The position numbers and the translations under genes are program-made. From DATEPR01 sp036503065 (GTDB lineage: Bacteria > Actinomycetota > Actinomycetes > Mycobacteriales > Pseudonocardiaceae), in NCBI GenBank assembly GCA_036503065.1, contig DASXXM010000659.1, positions 1 to 29,268 of the forward strand: a DNA stretch of 29,268 bases, read 5' to 3'. A model generated the notes under the pieces. The model was not told the DNA's origin, made no database searches, and worked only from the letters and a program-made list of their open reading frames with translations. This document shows, piece after piece, positions 15,188 to 22,962 of the stretch. Position 1 is the first letter of the stretch. Each line of letters starts with the position of its first letter.

Positions 15188-15553
15188 ATGTTGGAGCACA
15201 GCAGGGCGTTCAGCGGGTTCTCGGTGGACGACATCCCGAAGGCCAAACAGTTCTACGGCGAGACGCTGGGCCTGCGCGTGACCGAGGAGTACGGCATGCT
15301 CACGCTGCACACGCCGGGCGACCGGAACACGCTGATCTACCCGAAGCCCGACCACGAACCGGCCACGTTCACGATCCTGAACTTCCCGGTGGCCGACATC
15401 GAGTCCACAATGGATGAACTCGTCGCCCGCGGCGTCAGCTTCGAGCACTACGACGGCCTCGACCCGAAGGGCATCAACCGCCGGGGCGGCCCCCTCATCG
15501 CGTGGTTCAAGGATCCGGCCGGCAACATCCTGTCGGTTCTGCAGGACGACTGA
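15188..15553 (+). CDS. VOC family protein 2
   Basis: This is a 121-residue VOC protein. It starts SRAFSGFSVDDIPKAKQFYG and ends AWFKDPAGNILSVLQDD, the usual DPxGN terminal turn. It is diverged from the VOC gene upstream, so the pair is not a recent tandem copy. GGAGGG lies 10 nt before the ATG. Its spacing of 30 nt from the first VOC gene supports co-transcription. The role may lie in detoxification or extradiol-like chemistry, but no substrate can be named. Confidence 0.9.
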   Translation: MLEHSRAFSGFSVDDIPKAKQFYGETLGLRVTEEYGMLTLHTPGDRNTLIYPKPDHEPATFTILNFPVADIESTMDELVARGVSFEHYDGLDPKGINRRGGPLIAWFKDPAGNILSVLQDD

Positions 15554-15620
15554 CGGCACAGCGAGACCGACAGGCTCCGTGGTCGGGCGAGGTCTGCCGG
15601 CGGGCTCTGCGATGTCGTAC

Positions 15621-15649
15621 TTCGGGGGCTACCCCGACGGGGTTACCAT
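15621..15649 (+). promoter_or_regulatory. Candidate promoter of the IclR gene
   Basis: A TTCGGG (15621-15626) and TACCAT (15644-15649) pair are 17 bp apart. A CCCCGACGGGG inverted repeat lies between them (15632-15642), which could be an autoregulatory operator. The -35 match is poor. Confidence 0.3.
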
Positions 15650-15673
15650 TCCGGCCGGCGGAAGGAGTCCGGA

Positions 15674-16456
15674 ATGGGCGGTAACACCCGCGAGGCCGGC
15701 CGCACCACCGCGAGCCGCGTACTGGCGCTGTTCGCCGCGTTCTCGTCGGCGGATCCGGTGCTCGGCCTGACCGAACTGGCCAAGGCCAGCGGTCTCCCGG
15801 TCACCACGACCCACCGGCTCGCGAGCGAACTGGTCGAATGGGGCGCGTTGGAACGTCGGCCCGACGGCCGCTACCAGGTCGGACTGCGTCTCTGGCACAC
15901 CGGCGCGCTCGCCCCGGCACACCGCGACCTGCGGTCGATCGCGTTGCCGTTCATGGGTGACCTCTACGAGGCGACCCACGAGAACGTGCAGATCGCGGTC
16001 CGGGACGGCAGCCGGGTCCTGTGCCTCGACAAGATCTCCGGTCGGCACTCGGTGGACAACGTGACCAGGGTCGCGGGCTGGCTGCCGGCGCACTCGACCG
16101 GCGTCGGCAAGATCATCCTCGCGTTCTCGGGTGTGGATCTGTTCACCGACGTGCTGGTCGCCGGGCTCACCCGCTACACGCCGCACACCATCACGCTGCC
16201 CGGTGTGCTGGCCGAGACGCTGCGGCAGGTGCGGGAGACCCGGATCGCGTTCTCGCTGGAGGAGATGACGATCGGCGCATCGTCCGTTGCCGCGCCGATC
16301 TTCGGTGTCACCGGCGACCTCGTCGCGTCGCTGGCTCTCGTGGTGCGGTCCACGACGAACGTGCGGGCGTTGACCGCGGCGGTCCGGACCGCCGCGCACG
16401 GCGTGACCAGGCAGCTCGCCCAGCTCAATGTTCCGCCGGGCGGAAAACCGGGCTAG
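15674..16456 (+). CDS. IclR family transcriptional regulator
   Basis: This is a 260-residue protein. The N-terminal winged helix (residues about 10-70) has SRVLALFAAFSSADPVLGLT and the recognition helix GLPVTTTHRLASELVEWGAL. The C-terminal IclR effector domain (about 85-250) has FMGDLYEATHENVQIAV, WLPAHSTGVGKIILAF and SVAAPIFGVTGDLVASLAL in family order. Such regulators bind small aromatic or carboxylic effectors and control catabolic genes next door. AAGGAG lies 6 nt before the ATG. The SnoaL-like gene 50 nt downstream on the same strand is the obvious neighbour target. Confidence 0.93.
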   Translation: MGGNTREAGRTTASRVLALFAAFSSADPVLGLTELAKASGLPVTTTHRLASELVEWGALERRPDGRYQVGLRLWHTGALAPAHRDLRSIALPFMGDLYEATHENVQIAVRDGSRVLCLDKISGRHSVDNVTRVAGWLPAHSTGVGKIILAFSGVDLFTDVLVAGLTRYTPHTITLPGVLAETLRQVRETRIAFSLEEMTIGASSVAAPIFGVTGDLVASLALVVRSTTNVRALTAAVRTAAHGVTRQLAQLNVPPGGKPG

Positions 16457-16506
16457 ACAACGCGGCTTCGGCGGCCCAAACTCGCAGGCCCGAGGGAGAG
16501 GTGACC

Positions 16507-17151
16507 GTGACGGACATCTACAGCCAGGCGGAAGTCGACATGGACCGGGCGGCCGTCCGCGAAGTGGTGGACAACTGGGTGCTGTACCGGGATTCCGGCG
16601 ACTGGCGGCGGTTCGCGTCGGTCTGGCACCCGGACGGCTGGATGTCGGCGACCTGGTTCCAGGGGCCTGCCGAGGCGTTCATCGAGGCCAGCAAGGCAGG
16701 CTGCGCGTCAGGGTCGCAGATCCAACACCTGCTCGGCGCCCACACCAGCGACGTGGCCGGTGACCGCGCGATCGCCCAGACGAAGATGCAGATCCTGCAA
16801 CGCGCCCCGCTCGACGGCATCACGGTGGACGTGACCTGCACCGGACGGTTCTACGACTTCCTCGCCCGCCGCGACGGCCGGTGGGGCCTGGTGCGCCGAC
16901 AGCCGATCTACGAGCAGGACCGGATGGACCCGGTGCCGCCCGGCGGCCACATCGACCTGGACCCGAGCCTGCTGGCCCGCTACCCCGAGGGCTACCGGCA
17001 CCTGGCCTACCTACAGCAGAAACTCGGCTACCGGGTGGCCACCGGGCTGCCCGGCCGCACCGGCCCCGCCGTCGAGCAGCTCTACCGGGAAGGGCTCGGC
17101 TGGCTCGCCGGCTCGGTGTTTCCCGGCGAGCCGATATCCACAATGGACTAG
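16507..17151 (+). CDS. SnoaL-like (NTF2-fold) protein
   Basis: This is a 214-residue protein of the NTF2/SnoaL superfamily. The first 130 residues carry the pattern VREVVDNWVLYRDSGDWRRF, VWHPDGWMSATWFQGPAEAF, and IQHLLGAHTSDVAGDRAIAQ, as in SnoaL_4/gamma-BHC-dehydrochlorinase-like domains. An extra C-terminal tail of about 70 residues is unusual for the fold. These domains often act as small-molecule dehydratases, isomerases or hydroxylase partners. The start is the GTG at 16507, because GGGAG sits 8 nt upstream; the GTG at 16501 is too close to that site. The pairing with an IclR regulator hints at a catabolic enzyme. Confidence 0.82.
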   Translation: MTDIYSQAEVDMDRAAVREVVDNWVLYRDSGDWRRFASVWHPDGWMSATWFQGPAEAFIEASKAGCASGSQIQHLLGAHTSDVAGDRAIAQTKMQILQRAPLDGITVDVTCTGRFYDFLARRDGRWGLVRRQPIYEQDRMDPVPPGGHIDLDPSLLARYPEGYRHLAYLQQKLGYRVATGLPGRTGPAVEQLYREGLGWLAGSVFPGEPISTMD

Positions 17152-17154
17152 CGG

Positions 17155-17982
17155 TTACTCTTCGCTCGGTGCGCCGTCGTCGGCCGGGCGCAGTCCCGCG
17201 GTCCGCTCGCGCAGTTCGGTCAGCCGCTGATCAGCCTGGTACAGCAGGACCTCCGGCAGTGGCCGCGGACCCAACGGTGCCCAGAAGTCCTCGCCGGGCG
17301 GCGCGTGGAGCGCCATTCGCCGACCGTCCAGCCATGCCGCGTCGAACGCCAACCGCCACGCGTGCAGGAGGGTACGGCGGTCCGTGTCGATTCGCCCGAA
17401 CAACGGATCACCGGCCAACTCGTGGCCGATCCAGGCCAGATGCACGCGAATCTGGTGGCGCCGACCGGTAATCGGCCGGGCGACGAGAAGCGTGTGCACG
17501 TCGTCCGTCCACACGGTCGCGAACGCCGTCACCGACGGATAGGTCGACACCTGGGTGAACACGCTGGCCGCGGGCACCGACCAGTGCCGCCCGTCGGTCA
17601 CGATGGCGGCCCGCTCTGCGGCGATCCGCACCCTGTTCTTGCGGCCGACGCTCAGTGGCAGCTCGATGACGCCCCAGTCCGGCAGGCCACCGCTCCGAGT
17701 GACGGCCAGATAGGCCTTGTCCACCGTCCGCCGACCGAACTGGCGGGTCAGATCACCGTGGTAGCGCAGTTGTCGGGCGAACAGGATCGCACCGGAAGTC
17801 ACCTTGTCGATGCGATGCGCGGGGTACAGCGTCTCGCCCCGCTCGGCGGCCAACCGGACCAGGTCGGTCTCGTGCCGTTCGCCGGTGACCGAGATCCCGG
17901 CCGGCTTGTTCAGCACCAGAGCGGCCGCGTCCTCGAACAGAACACGACCCGCGCGTACCGATTCCCAGTTGTCCCACCGCAC
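17155..17982 (-). CDS. RluA family pseudouridine synthase
   Basis: This is a 275-residue enzyme isomerising uridine to pseudouridine in RNA. The catalytic motif is HRIDKVTSG with Asp59 (canonical HRLDxxTSG). Further family blocks are LVLNKPAGISVTG, KAYLAVTRSG and ARPITGRRHQIRVHLAWIGHELAGDPLFG. There is no S4 domain at the N-terminus, so it is closer to the RluA/C-like enzymes of actinobacteria than to RsuA. The GTG at 17982 is the best start; the frame stays open upstream into the epimerase gene, but no earlier conserved sequence is seen. It converges with the SnoaL-like gene with only 3 nt between the stops. Confidence 0.92.
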   Translation of the reverse strand: MRWDNWESVRAGRVLFEDAAALVLNKPAGISVTGERHETDLVRLAAERGETLYPAHRIDKVTSGAILFARQLRYHGDLTRQFGRRTVDKAYLAVTRSGGLPDWGVIELPLSVGRKNRVRIAAERAAIVTDGRHWSVPAASVFTQVSTYPSVTAFATVWTDDVHTLLVARPITGRRHQIRVHLAWIGHELAGDPLFGRIDTDRRTLLHAWRLAFDAAWLDGRRMALHAPPGEDFWAPLGPRPLPEVLLYQADQRLTELRERTAGLRPADDGAPSEE

Positions 17983-18008
17983 AAGGCGGGCAGCATATCC
18001 GGTGCGCG

Positions 18009-19082
18009 CTAGGCGGCCGGGCGCTGCCGGCCGCGCGGTGCCGGCACGGCGGGCGGCTGGAAAGTCCGGCCGAGGATGCCGGCCTGGCGGGTGGTCAGCC
18101 GACCCTCGTCGTACAGCCACCGGATCGTGTCGGCCACGGTGTCGGCGAGCGGCCGGGGTGCGTACCCGAGCGTGCTGTCGTAGTCGACGACCCTCGTCGC
18201 GCAGGCGGCCGTGTAGATGGCGCCGTACTCGGCCGGGACGTGCCACGGCCACACCCGTTGCAGGGCACCGGCCAGCAGGCCGACCGGCAGCAGCGTCGCG
18301 GCCGGCAGAAAGACCGCCGGCAGGGCCCGCCCGGTGGCGGCCCGCAGCGCACGCACGTGCCGGCGGGTGGTCACGTAGCGGCCGGGGCCGAAGTAGCGGT
18401 CCCTGGTCAGTTCCGGCTCGGTGAACAGGCCGGCGTGCAGGTTGGCGGTGTCCCGCACGTCGCCGACCGGGAAGCCGCCCAGCGGCCAGATCGGCATCAG
18501 CCCGCGCAACGTGTCGCGCAGCCTCGCGTTCTGGTCGCCCAGGTGCGGATCGTGCGGCCCGAGCAGGGCGGGCGGATACGTGATCACCACCGGCGCGTCC
18601 CGGACCTGGTGCCGGCGGGCGATCACTTCGGCCGCCGCCTTGCTGGCCAGGTAGGCCTGCCGCGCCCGGCCGACCGGCGAGTCCGCCCGGACGATCCGGC
18701 CGCGGGCCGGCAGCAGCGCGCCGAAGCTGGACACGTGCACGATCGGGTCCGCGCCGACCCGCAGGGCCGCGGCGAGTACCAGTTCGGTGCCGCGCACGTT
18801 GGTCGCGCGCAGTTCGTCCGTCCGACGGCTGTCGAAGGAGTAGACGGCCGCCGCATGCAGCACGCCACCCACGCCGACCATCGCGCGGGCCACGGCAACC
18901 TCGTCGGTGACATCGCCGACGACGACGTCCACGGCGGCGGAGTCCACACCGAGCGGCGCGAGCGCCCGCTCGACGCCGGCCTCGGTGCGCGCCAGGATCC
19001 GGACCTTGTGGCCGATCCGGGTCAGCGCCGCGACCGAGTGTGCGCCGACGAACCCGGTACCACCGGTCACGCACACCAACAT
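18009..19082 (-). CDS. NAD-dependent epimerase/dehydratase (extended SDR)
   Basis: This is a 357-residue extended short-chain dehydrogenase/reductase. The NAD(P)-binding glycine motif is TGGTGFVG (6-13). The VVVGDVTD acidic segment and LHAAAVYSF are present. The active site is Tyr144-x3-Lys148 (AYLASK), with the upstream HVSSFGALLP serine region. It resembles the dihydroflavonol-reductase/steroid-dehydrogenase-like group with a C-terminal tail (Pro/Arg-rich, last 20 residues). The substrate is unknown. The ATG at 19082 has GGAG 7 nt upstream. It lies 26 nt upstream of the pseudouridine synthase start on the same strand, so the two are probably transcribed together. Confidence 0.91.
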   Translation of the reverse strand: MLVCVTGGTGFVGAHSVAALTRIGHKVRILARTEAGVERALAPLGVDSAAVDVVVGDVTDEVAVARAMVGVGGVLHAAAVYSFDSRRTDELRATNVRGTELVLAAALRVGADPIVHVSSFGALLPARGRIVRADSPVGRARQAYLASKAAAEVIARRHQVRDAPVVITYPPALLGPHDPHLGDQNARLRDTLRGLMPIWPLGGFPVGDVRDTANLHAGLFTEPELTRDRYFGPGRYVTTRRHVRALRAATGRALPAVFLPAATLLPVGLLAGALQRVWPWHVPAEYGAIYTAACATRVVDYDSTLGYAPRPLADTVADTIRWLYDEGRLTTRQAGILGRTFQPPAVPAPRGRQRPAA

Positions 19083-19455
19083 CGGTCGTCTCCTCCCCGG
19101 CCGACCGGCGGACGGACGTCACCGGTCCACCCGCCATGGTGGGCTCGGTTGGCCTGCGACGCGTCTTCTCCCGTGCGGTCAGCGGAGTCGGACACGGGCC
19201 CCAGCCAACTGCCGGCATCCAGGAAACAACATGCGGAAGGATATTTTTCGAGACACCGCACAAATGCCCAATCACACCTGACCAGCGGCGCCGACTCGCG
19301 GGCGGCGCATCGGCCGTGGACAACTGAATGTGTCGGCACCATCGTGGAACAGGATGCGACCGGACCTGTATAAATCTGTGTTCGACGCGGCCGCCCTCCG
19401 GCGGCATCGCGGGTCTGTTCAAGCATGTGATTGTGGGGTGTTGTTCGGTGGGTCG
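19083..19455. other. Non-coding stretch between divergent genes
   Basis: This is about 370 bp with no gene I can support. It should hold the epimerase promoter leftward. There is an AT-rich patch at 19226-19255 (GGATATTTTTCG) and TATAAAT at 19371-19377, which stand out against the GC background. No -35 partner for either was convincing, and no repeat was noticed. Confidence 0.35.
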
Positions 19456-19484
19456 TCGACAGGGTGTGGCCCTGCCGTTAGACT
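19456..19484 (+). promoter_or_regulatory. Promoter of the diguanylate cyclase/cupin operon
   Basis: TCGACA (19456-19461) and TAGACT (19479-19484) are 17 bp apart, close to the housekeeping consensus. Transcription would begin near 19491, which argues that the cyclase starts at the ATG at 19517 and not at an earlier in-frame codon. Confidence 0.55.
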
Positions 19485-19516
19485 TTCGTGGTCCTGCTGG
19501 GTCTGCCAATCATTTC

Positions 19517-21094
19517 ATGTGGAGTATGTCGCCTCGACAGTTTGCCGTCGTGGCCGGTGCTGCCGGTCTGTTGCTGGCTGCCGCGCTGGCGACCATGTTG
19601 GTTGGTGCATCCGACTGGACTTTTGCGGTAGCTGTTGACAAATGGTTTCAGCTTGGCGCCAGTTTGATGGCGTTGGGCGGGTTTCTCTGGACCGCGCGGC
19701 GGGCCGGTGGCGCGCAGTTGCGGTGGCGGTTGTGGATGGCCGCCGCGATGGCCACCCTGACCGTCGGCCTGGTCGCCTGGATCTGGGGGCAGTTGATCGT
19801 CGGCATCGCGTTGCCGATGACCATCCTCGCGCCGGTCAGCTTCATCATGGTGCCGATGCTGGCGATGTTCGGCGTCCTCAATCTGGTCCACGACGGACCC
19901 GGCCTCCAGCAGCCGAACCGGCGTGGCCGGTCGTTGCTCGTGCTGGACGCCCTCATTATTTGCGGCTCGTTGTTCGTGCTTGTTCTGGTGCCCGCCCTCC
20001 AGTCCGTTTTCGGCACCTGGCCGCGGACCTGGTCGGCCATCGCGGCCGCGGCGGCGCATCCGGTTGCCTATCTGGTACTGCTGACCGTGATCGCGGTTCT
20101 TGCCCGTACGCACCAACTCGTTCGTCAACTGCCGGTCCTGTTGCTTGTGGTGGCGTCCGTGGCACAGGCGACATCGGGGTGGGTGTTCGCCTATTTCGTC
20201 GGCGCCGGGGTCGGTCGCATTCCTCCGGTCGCGGACATCGGGTTTGTGGTCTGTCCGGTGTTCTTCGGGTTGGCGGCGGTCGCGCCGTTTCGCACCGGGC
20301 AGGACAAGCGGCCGGGGCGACTGTGGGTGGGCGACTATCTCACGTTGGTGGTGCCCTATCTGCCGCTCGCGGTCGCCTGCTTGTTCGTGGCGTTCAGCAC
20401 GGCGACCGGGCAGCCATTGGCGCCGCCGGTGGTCAACGTCGGGCTGGCCATTCTCGGGCTGGTGACCGTGCGTCAGTTGGTCACCCTCATGGACAACACT
20501 CGCCTGCTCAGGCAGGTCACGGAAAGCCAGCGACAACTGGAGTACCAGGCGTTCCACGATCCGCTCACCGGGCTGGCCAACCGCGCGTTGTTCCTCGCCC
20601 GGCTCACCGAGGCGGTCGCCGTGCGCGATCGCGGCCACCGGCCGTTGATACTGCTGTTCGTGGACATCGACGGCTTCAAGACGGTCAACGACAGCTTCGG
20701 CCACGCCGCGGGCGACGCCGTGCTGCGAACGGTGGCCGAACGACTGCTGGTCAACGTGCGCGACGACGACCTGGTGGCCCGCCTCGGTGGCGACGAGTTC
20801 AGCGTGCTGCTCGACAGCGACGGCGAAACCCGGGGCGACGGCGCGCGCCGGATCAGCCAGCAGCTGCTCGACACGCTGTGCGCGCCGCAGGTGGTGCGCG
20901 GTCGGGACCTGTGCATCAGCGCCAGCATCGGCACCGTCAGCCTGTCCGCGTTCGACCCCGACCTCACCCCGGACGAACTGCTCCGCAGGGCGGACGAAGC
21001 GATGTACGCGGCCAAACGCCGTGGCAAGGGCGCACTGGTGAGCTACGGCGAGCCGATCATGGGCGCGCTGACCACCGAGCCGAGCAACCCGTGA
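19517..21094 (+). CDS. Membrane-bound diguanylate cyclase (GGDEF)
   Basis: This 525-residue protein has about nine hydrophobic helices in residues 8-330, an integral-membrane sensor without a named domain I can assign. A short coiled-coil linker (RQVTESQRQLEYQAFHD) leads to a C-terminal GGDEF domain starting DPLTGLANRALF. The active-site GGDEF is intact (424-428), and the inhibitory I-site RxxD (RDDD, 415-418) sits exactly five residues before it. It should therefore make c-di-GMP from GTP with product feedback. No EAL domain follows. In actinomycetes c-di-GMP controls the switch to sporulation. The start at ATG 19517 is inferred from the promoter position; ATG 19526 is an alternative. The stop overlaps the next gene by 4 nt. 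Confidence 0.93.
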   Translation: MWSMSPRQFAVVAGAAGLLLAAALATMLVGASDWTFAVAVDKWFQLGASLMALGGFLWTARRAGGAQLRWRLWMAAAMATLTVGLVAWIWGQLIVGIALPMTILAPVSFIMVPMLAMFGVLNLVHDGPGLQQPNRRGRSLLVLDALIICGSLFVLVLVPALQSVFGTWPRTWSAIAAAAAHPVAYLVLLTVIAVLARTHQLVRQLPVLLLVVASVAQATSGWVFAYFVGAGVGRIPPVADIGFVVCPVFFGLAAVAPFRTGQDKRPGRLWVGDYLTLVVPYLPLAVACLFVAFSTATGQPLAPPVVNVGLAILGLVTVRQLVTLMDNTRLLRQVTESQRQLEYQAFHDPLTGLANRALFLARLTEAVAVRDRGHRPLILLFVDIDGFKTVNDSFGHAAGDAVLRTVAERLLVNVRDDDLVARLGGDEFSVLLDSDGETRGDGARRISQQLLDTLCAPQVVRGRDLCISASIGTVSLSAFDPDLTPDELLRRADEAMYAAKRRGKGALVSYGEPIMGALTTEPSNP

Positions 21095-21549
21095 CGGACC
21101 CCGTCATCGCGGCGCTCGGGCTGCGGCCGCTGCCCGTGGAGGGTGGCCGCTGGGCGCAGACCTGGCGCGACGACCACTGCACCGCGATCTACTACCTACT
21201 GGCCGCGCCCGAGTTCTCCGCGCTGCATCGATTGGCGCACCTGGAGATCTACGCCTTCCACGCGGGCGCGCCGGTCCGCCTGCTACTGCTGTACCCGGAC
21301 GGCCGAGTGGCACGACCGGTGCTGGGCACCGATCTCGCCGCAGGTCAGCGGCCGCAGATAGTGGTGCCGGCCGGGGTCTGGCAGGCGTCGGAGACCCTGG
21401 GCGCCTGGAGCCTGGTGGGCACCGTGGTGGTGCCGCCCTACACCGACGACATCGTCGAGTTCGGCTCGGCCGCCGAGTTGGCTGCCGAATATCCGGACCA
21501 CGCCGAGACGATTCGCGCGCTGTGTCGCGAGGTTCACTCGAACGAGTGA
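21091..21549 (+). CDS. DUF985 cupin-fold protein
   Basis: This 152-residue single-domain cupin has the DUF985/cupin_5 pattern: TAIYYLLAAPEFSALHRLAHLEIYAFHAG, then LLLYPDG, then VVPAGVWQAS and a late VGTVVVPPYTDDIVEF. His and Glu residues of the first cupin motif (LHR...HLEIY...H) could hold a metal. The biochemical role is unknown. The GTG start overlaps the stop of the diguanylate cyclase (GTGA), which forces co-expression and fixes the start. The link to c-di-GMP signalling is inference from this coupling only. Confidence 0.88.
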   Translation: MTDPVIAALGLRPLPVEGGRWAQTWRDDHCTAIYYLLAAPEFSALHRLAHLEIYAFHAGAPVRLLLLYPDGRVARPVLGTDLAAGQRPQIVVPAGVWQASETLGAWSLVGTVVVPPYTDDIVEFGSAAELAAEYPDHAETIRALCREVHSNE

Positions 21550-21556
21550 GGACGGT

Positions 21557-21979
21557 TCAGCCGCGTCCGGCCCGCTGCAACCACGTGAGCACGATGCCGA
21601 GCCCGGTGACCAACAGCACGCCGACCAGGCCGAGAGTGACCACCACGGTGACCGCGGCGACGAGGAACAACGCCACCAGGGCCACGGACTGCCGCAGCGT
21701 CGGCGCCCAGCCGCCGACCGCGCGCTCGACCATGCGCAGCCAGGCCCGATCCGAACGCGCGCCGGGCGACGCGGGCGCGTGCCGGGACAGGCGGCCGGGC
21801 GACCCACCACGGGTGGGCCCGCACTGGATAGTGGCGTAATAATCGGCATCCAATCGGGTGAGTCGGCGAACCGGACCATGCCCCTGAGCAGCCGATGTTT
21901 GATCAAGCCTGCCAGCTGATCCAATCCGGCCTGGATTAATCCGCTGAGCTGGTTCTACACTGGTCACGTTGATACTCAT
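21557..21979 (-). CDS. Small membrane protein of unknown function
   Basis: This is a 140-residue protein. The first 85 residues are polar and low in predicted order. The C-terminus (about 95-135) has two adjacent hydrophobic segments (ALVALFLVAAVTVVVTL and LVGVLLVTGLGIVLTWL) ending in RAGRG. I do not recognise a family. The frame has normal actinobacterial codon bias in its C-terminal half, and the start region is less typical. It is convergent with the cupin gene, with the stops a few bases apart. The ATG at 21979 lacks a strong ribosome site and lies beside an ACTCAT/ATGAGT repeat (21974-21979 with 21995-22000), so a later start is possible. Confidence 0.6.
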   Translation of the reverse strand: MSINVTSVEPAQRINPGRIGSAGRLDQTSAAQGHGPVRRLTRLDADYYATIQCGPTRGGSPGRLSRHAPASPGARSDRAWLRMVERAVGGWAPTLRQSVALVALFLVAAVTVVVTLGLVGVLLVTGLGIVLTWLQRAGRG

Positions 21980-22326
21980 CTCTGACGCCTACATATGAGT
22001 AACAGCAGAACCCGGCCTCCTGCACGAACAGGCGAGTCGGGGAAGAGCTTCCCGCTGGTGTGGTGGAATGCGGTTCGCCCGCGTCCACACACCAGCCGGG
22101 GAGTCCTTTATGTTGCCGGGTGCCAGTTTGCCCGAACGGACACGCATTACGCCAGGCGCAGTTGTCGCGGGCTCCGATCGGTCGCGTTCTCGCGTCGAGT
22201 GGCAAAGTCCCTCGTCAATGGGCATTCGCCGGGTCGCCGGGCACATTCATCGCGCGAGTAGCGGGCCAGATTCACTCGATCGCGTGACTATCTCGACCAT
22301 CTATACACATTGAGTGATATGAGCCC
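21980..22326. other. Gene-poor, lower-GC stretch
   Basis: About 350 bp without a supportable gene. Several short open frames cross it (for example 22068-22313 on the plus strand), but none has a ribosome site, biased codons or a recognisable motif. The base composition is visibly lower in GC than flanking genes, with TATACACATTGAGTGATATGA near 22303. It may be regulatory or the remnant of a lost gene. Confidence 0.35.
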
Positions 22327-22355
22327 GATCGGGTGATGGGAAATGCCACCCGATC
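22327..22355 (-). terminator. Hairpin downstream of the minus-strand CxxC protein gene
   Basis: GATCGGGTG (22327-22335) pairs exactly with CACCCGATC (22347-22355) across an 11-nt loop. It lies 26 nt after the stop of the gene ending at 22381, so it is a plausible terminator on the minus strand. No U-tract follows. Confidence 0.55.
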
Positions 22356-22380
22356 TGCCGATCAAGTTCGCCCGAGACCG

Positions 22381-22860
22381 TCAGATATCAGCTGCGGCCC
22401 AGCACACGGCCGGCGCGTCAACGCGGGCAGTGACAACCCGATCGGTCTCCGACCGGTCGGCAACCAGACTCCCGACGAGACAGCCGTCACACGGCATGCC
22501 CGCGCCGACCGGCAACACGTCGACGCCGAGCACGGTCAGCCGCTCCCCGCACAACGCGGCCAGCGTGGCACCGTGCGGCTCGCCGGGCGCCAGCCGCACC
22601 AGGTGAACCGTGCGCAGCCGCTCGGCGATCGCGCCTGCCCTGCGCCGCAACAGGAGTGTTAACGAACCGGAATAATCCGCGCGCAGCCCCCAACAGCCGA
22701 CCGCACCCGGGTCCTGCTCCGTCCACCCACCGATGTGCGCCAACACCTCGGCCAGGTCGGCCACCAGCACCTCGACCGCCCGGCCGTGCACTGTGCCGGC
22801 CACCGCGAGCGGCACGTCGTCGTCGAGCCGGTGCACGGCTACCTGGCGCGCCACGCTCAC
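22381..22860 (-). CDS. Uncharacterised actinobacterial protein with LCG...CxxC motif
   Basis: This is a 159-residue protein that I cannot name. The gene is real: GAGGAGG lies 8 nt before the GTG at 22860, and codon use is typical. The C-terminal half reads HLVRLAPGEPHGATLAALCG and later VGAGMPCDGCLVGSL, an arrangement of one Cys-Gly plus a CxxC that could bind zinc or form a disulfide. There are no transmembrane segments and no HATPase or HTH motif. It is divergent from the DUF397 gene across 102 bp that hold two copies of a palindromic octamer, so the two are likely co-regulated. The hairpin at 22327-22355 may end its transcript. Confidence 0.78.
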   Translation of the reverse strand: MSVARQVAVHRLDDDVPLAVAGTVHGRAVEVLVADLAEVLAHIGGWTEQDPGAVGCWGLRADYSGSLTLLLRRRAGAIAERLRTVHLVRLAPGEPHGATLAALCGERLTVLGVDVLPVGAGMPCDGCLVGSLVADRSETDRVVTARVDAPAVCWAAADI

Positions 22861-22886
22861 TCCGGGTACCTCCTCGGTTGCGCTGC

Positions 22887-22911
22887 GATTAATCCTAGAG
22901 CACGATTAATC
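22887..22911. promoter_or_regulatory. Twin palindromic octamers GATTAATC in a divergent promoter
   Basis: GATTAATC, itself a perfect palindrome, occurs at 22887-22894 and 22904-22911 with centres 17 bp apart. They are AT-rich islands between the divergent starts at 22860 and 22963. They look like operator half-sites for a dimeric regulator, or overlapping -10 regions. The XRE protein encoded at 23273 is the nearest candidate binder. Confidence 0.5.
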
Positions 22912-22962
22912 CCGGCGCCGAACGACGCCATGACATCATGCATCGCACAACGAGGAGACATG

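Noticed and set aside
17983..19509. Minus-strand extension of the pseudouridine synthase frame across the epimerase gene
   Set aside because: The epimerase occupies another frame with full motifs; the upstream part has no domain and shadow-like composition.
21995..22313. Small plus-strand genes in the low-GC pocket
   Set aside because: No ribosome site, no codon bias and no recognisable motif in any of the overlapping frames.
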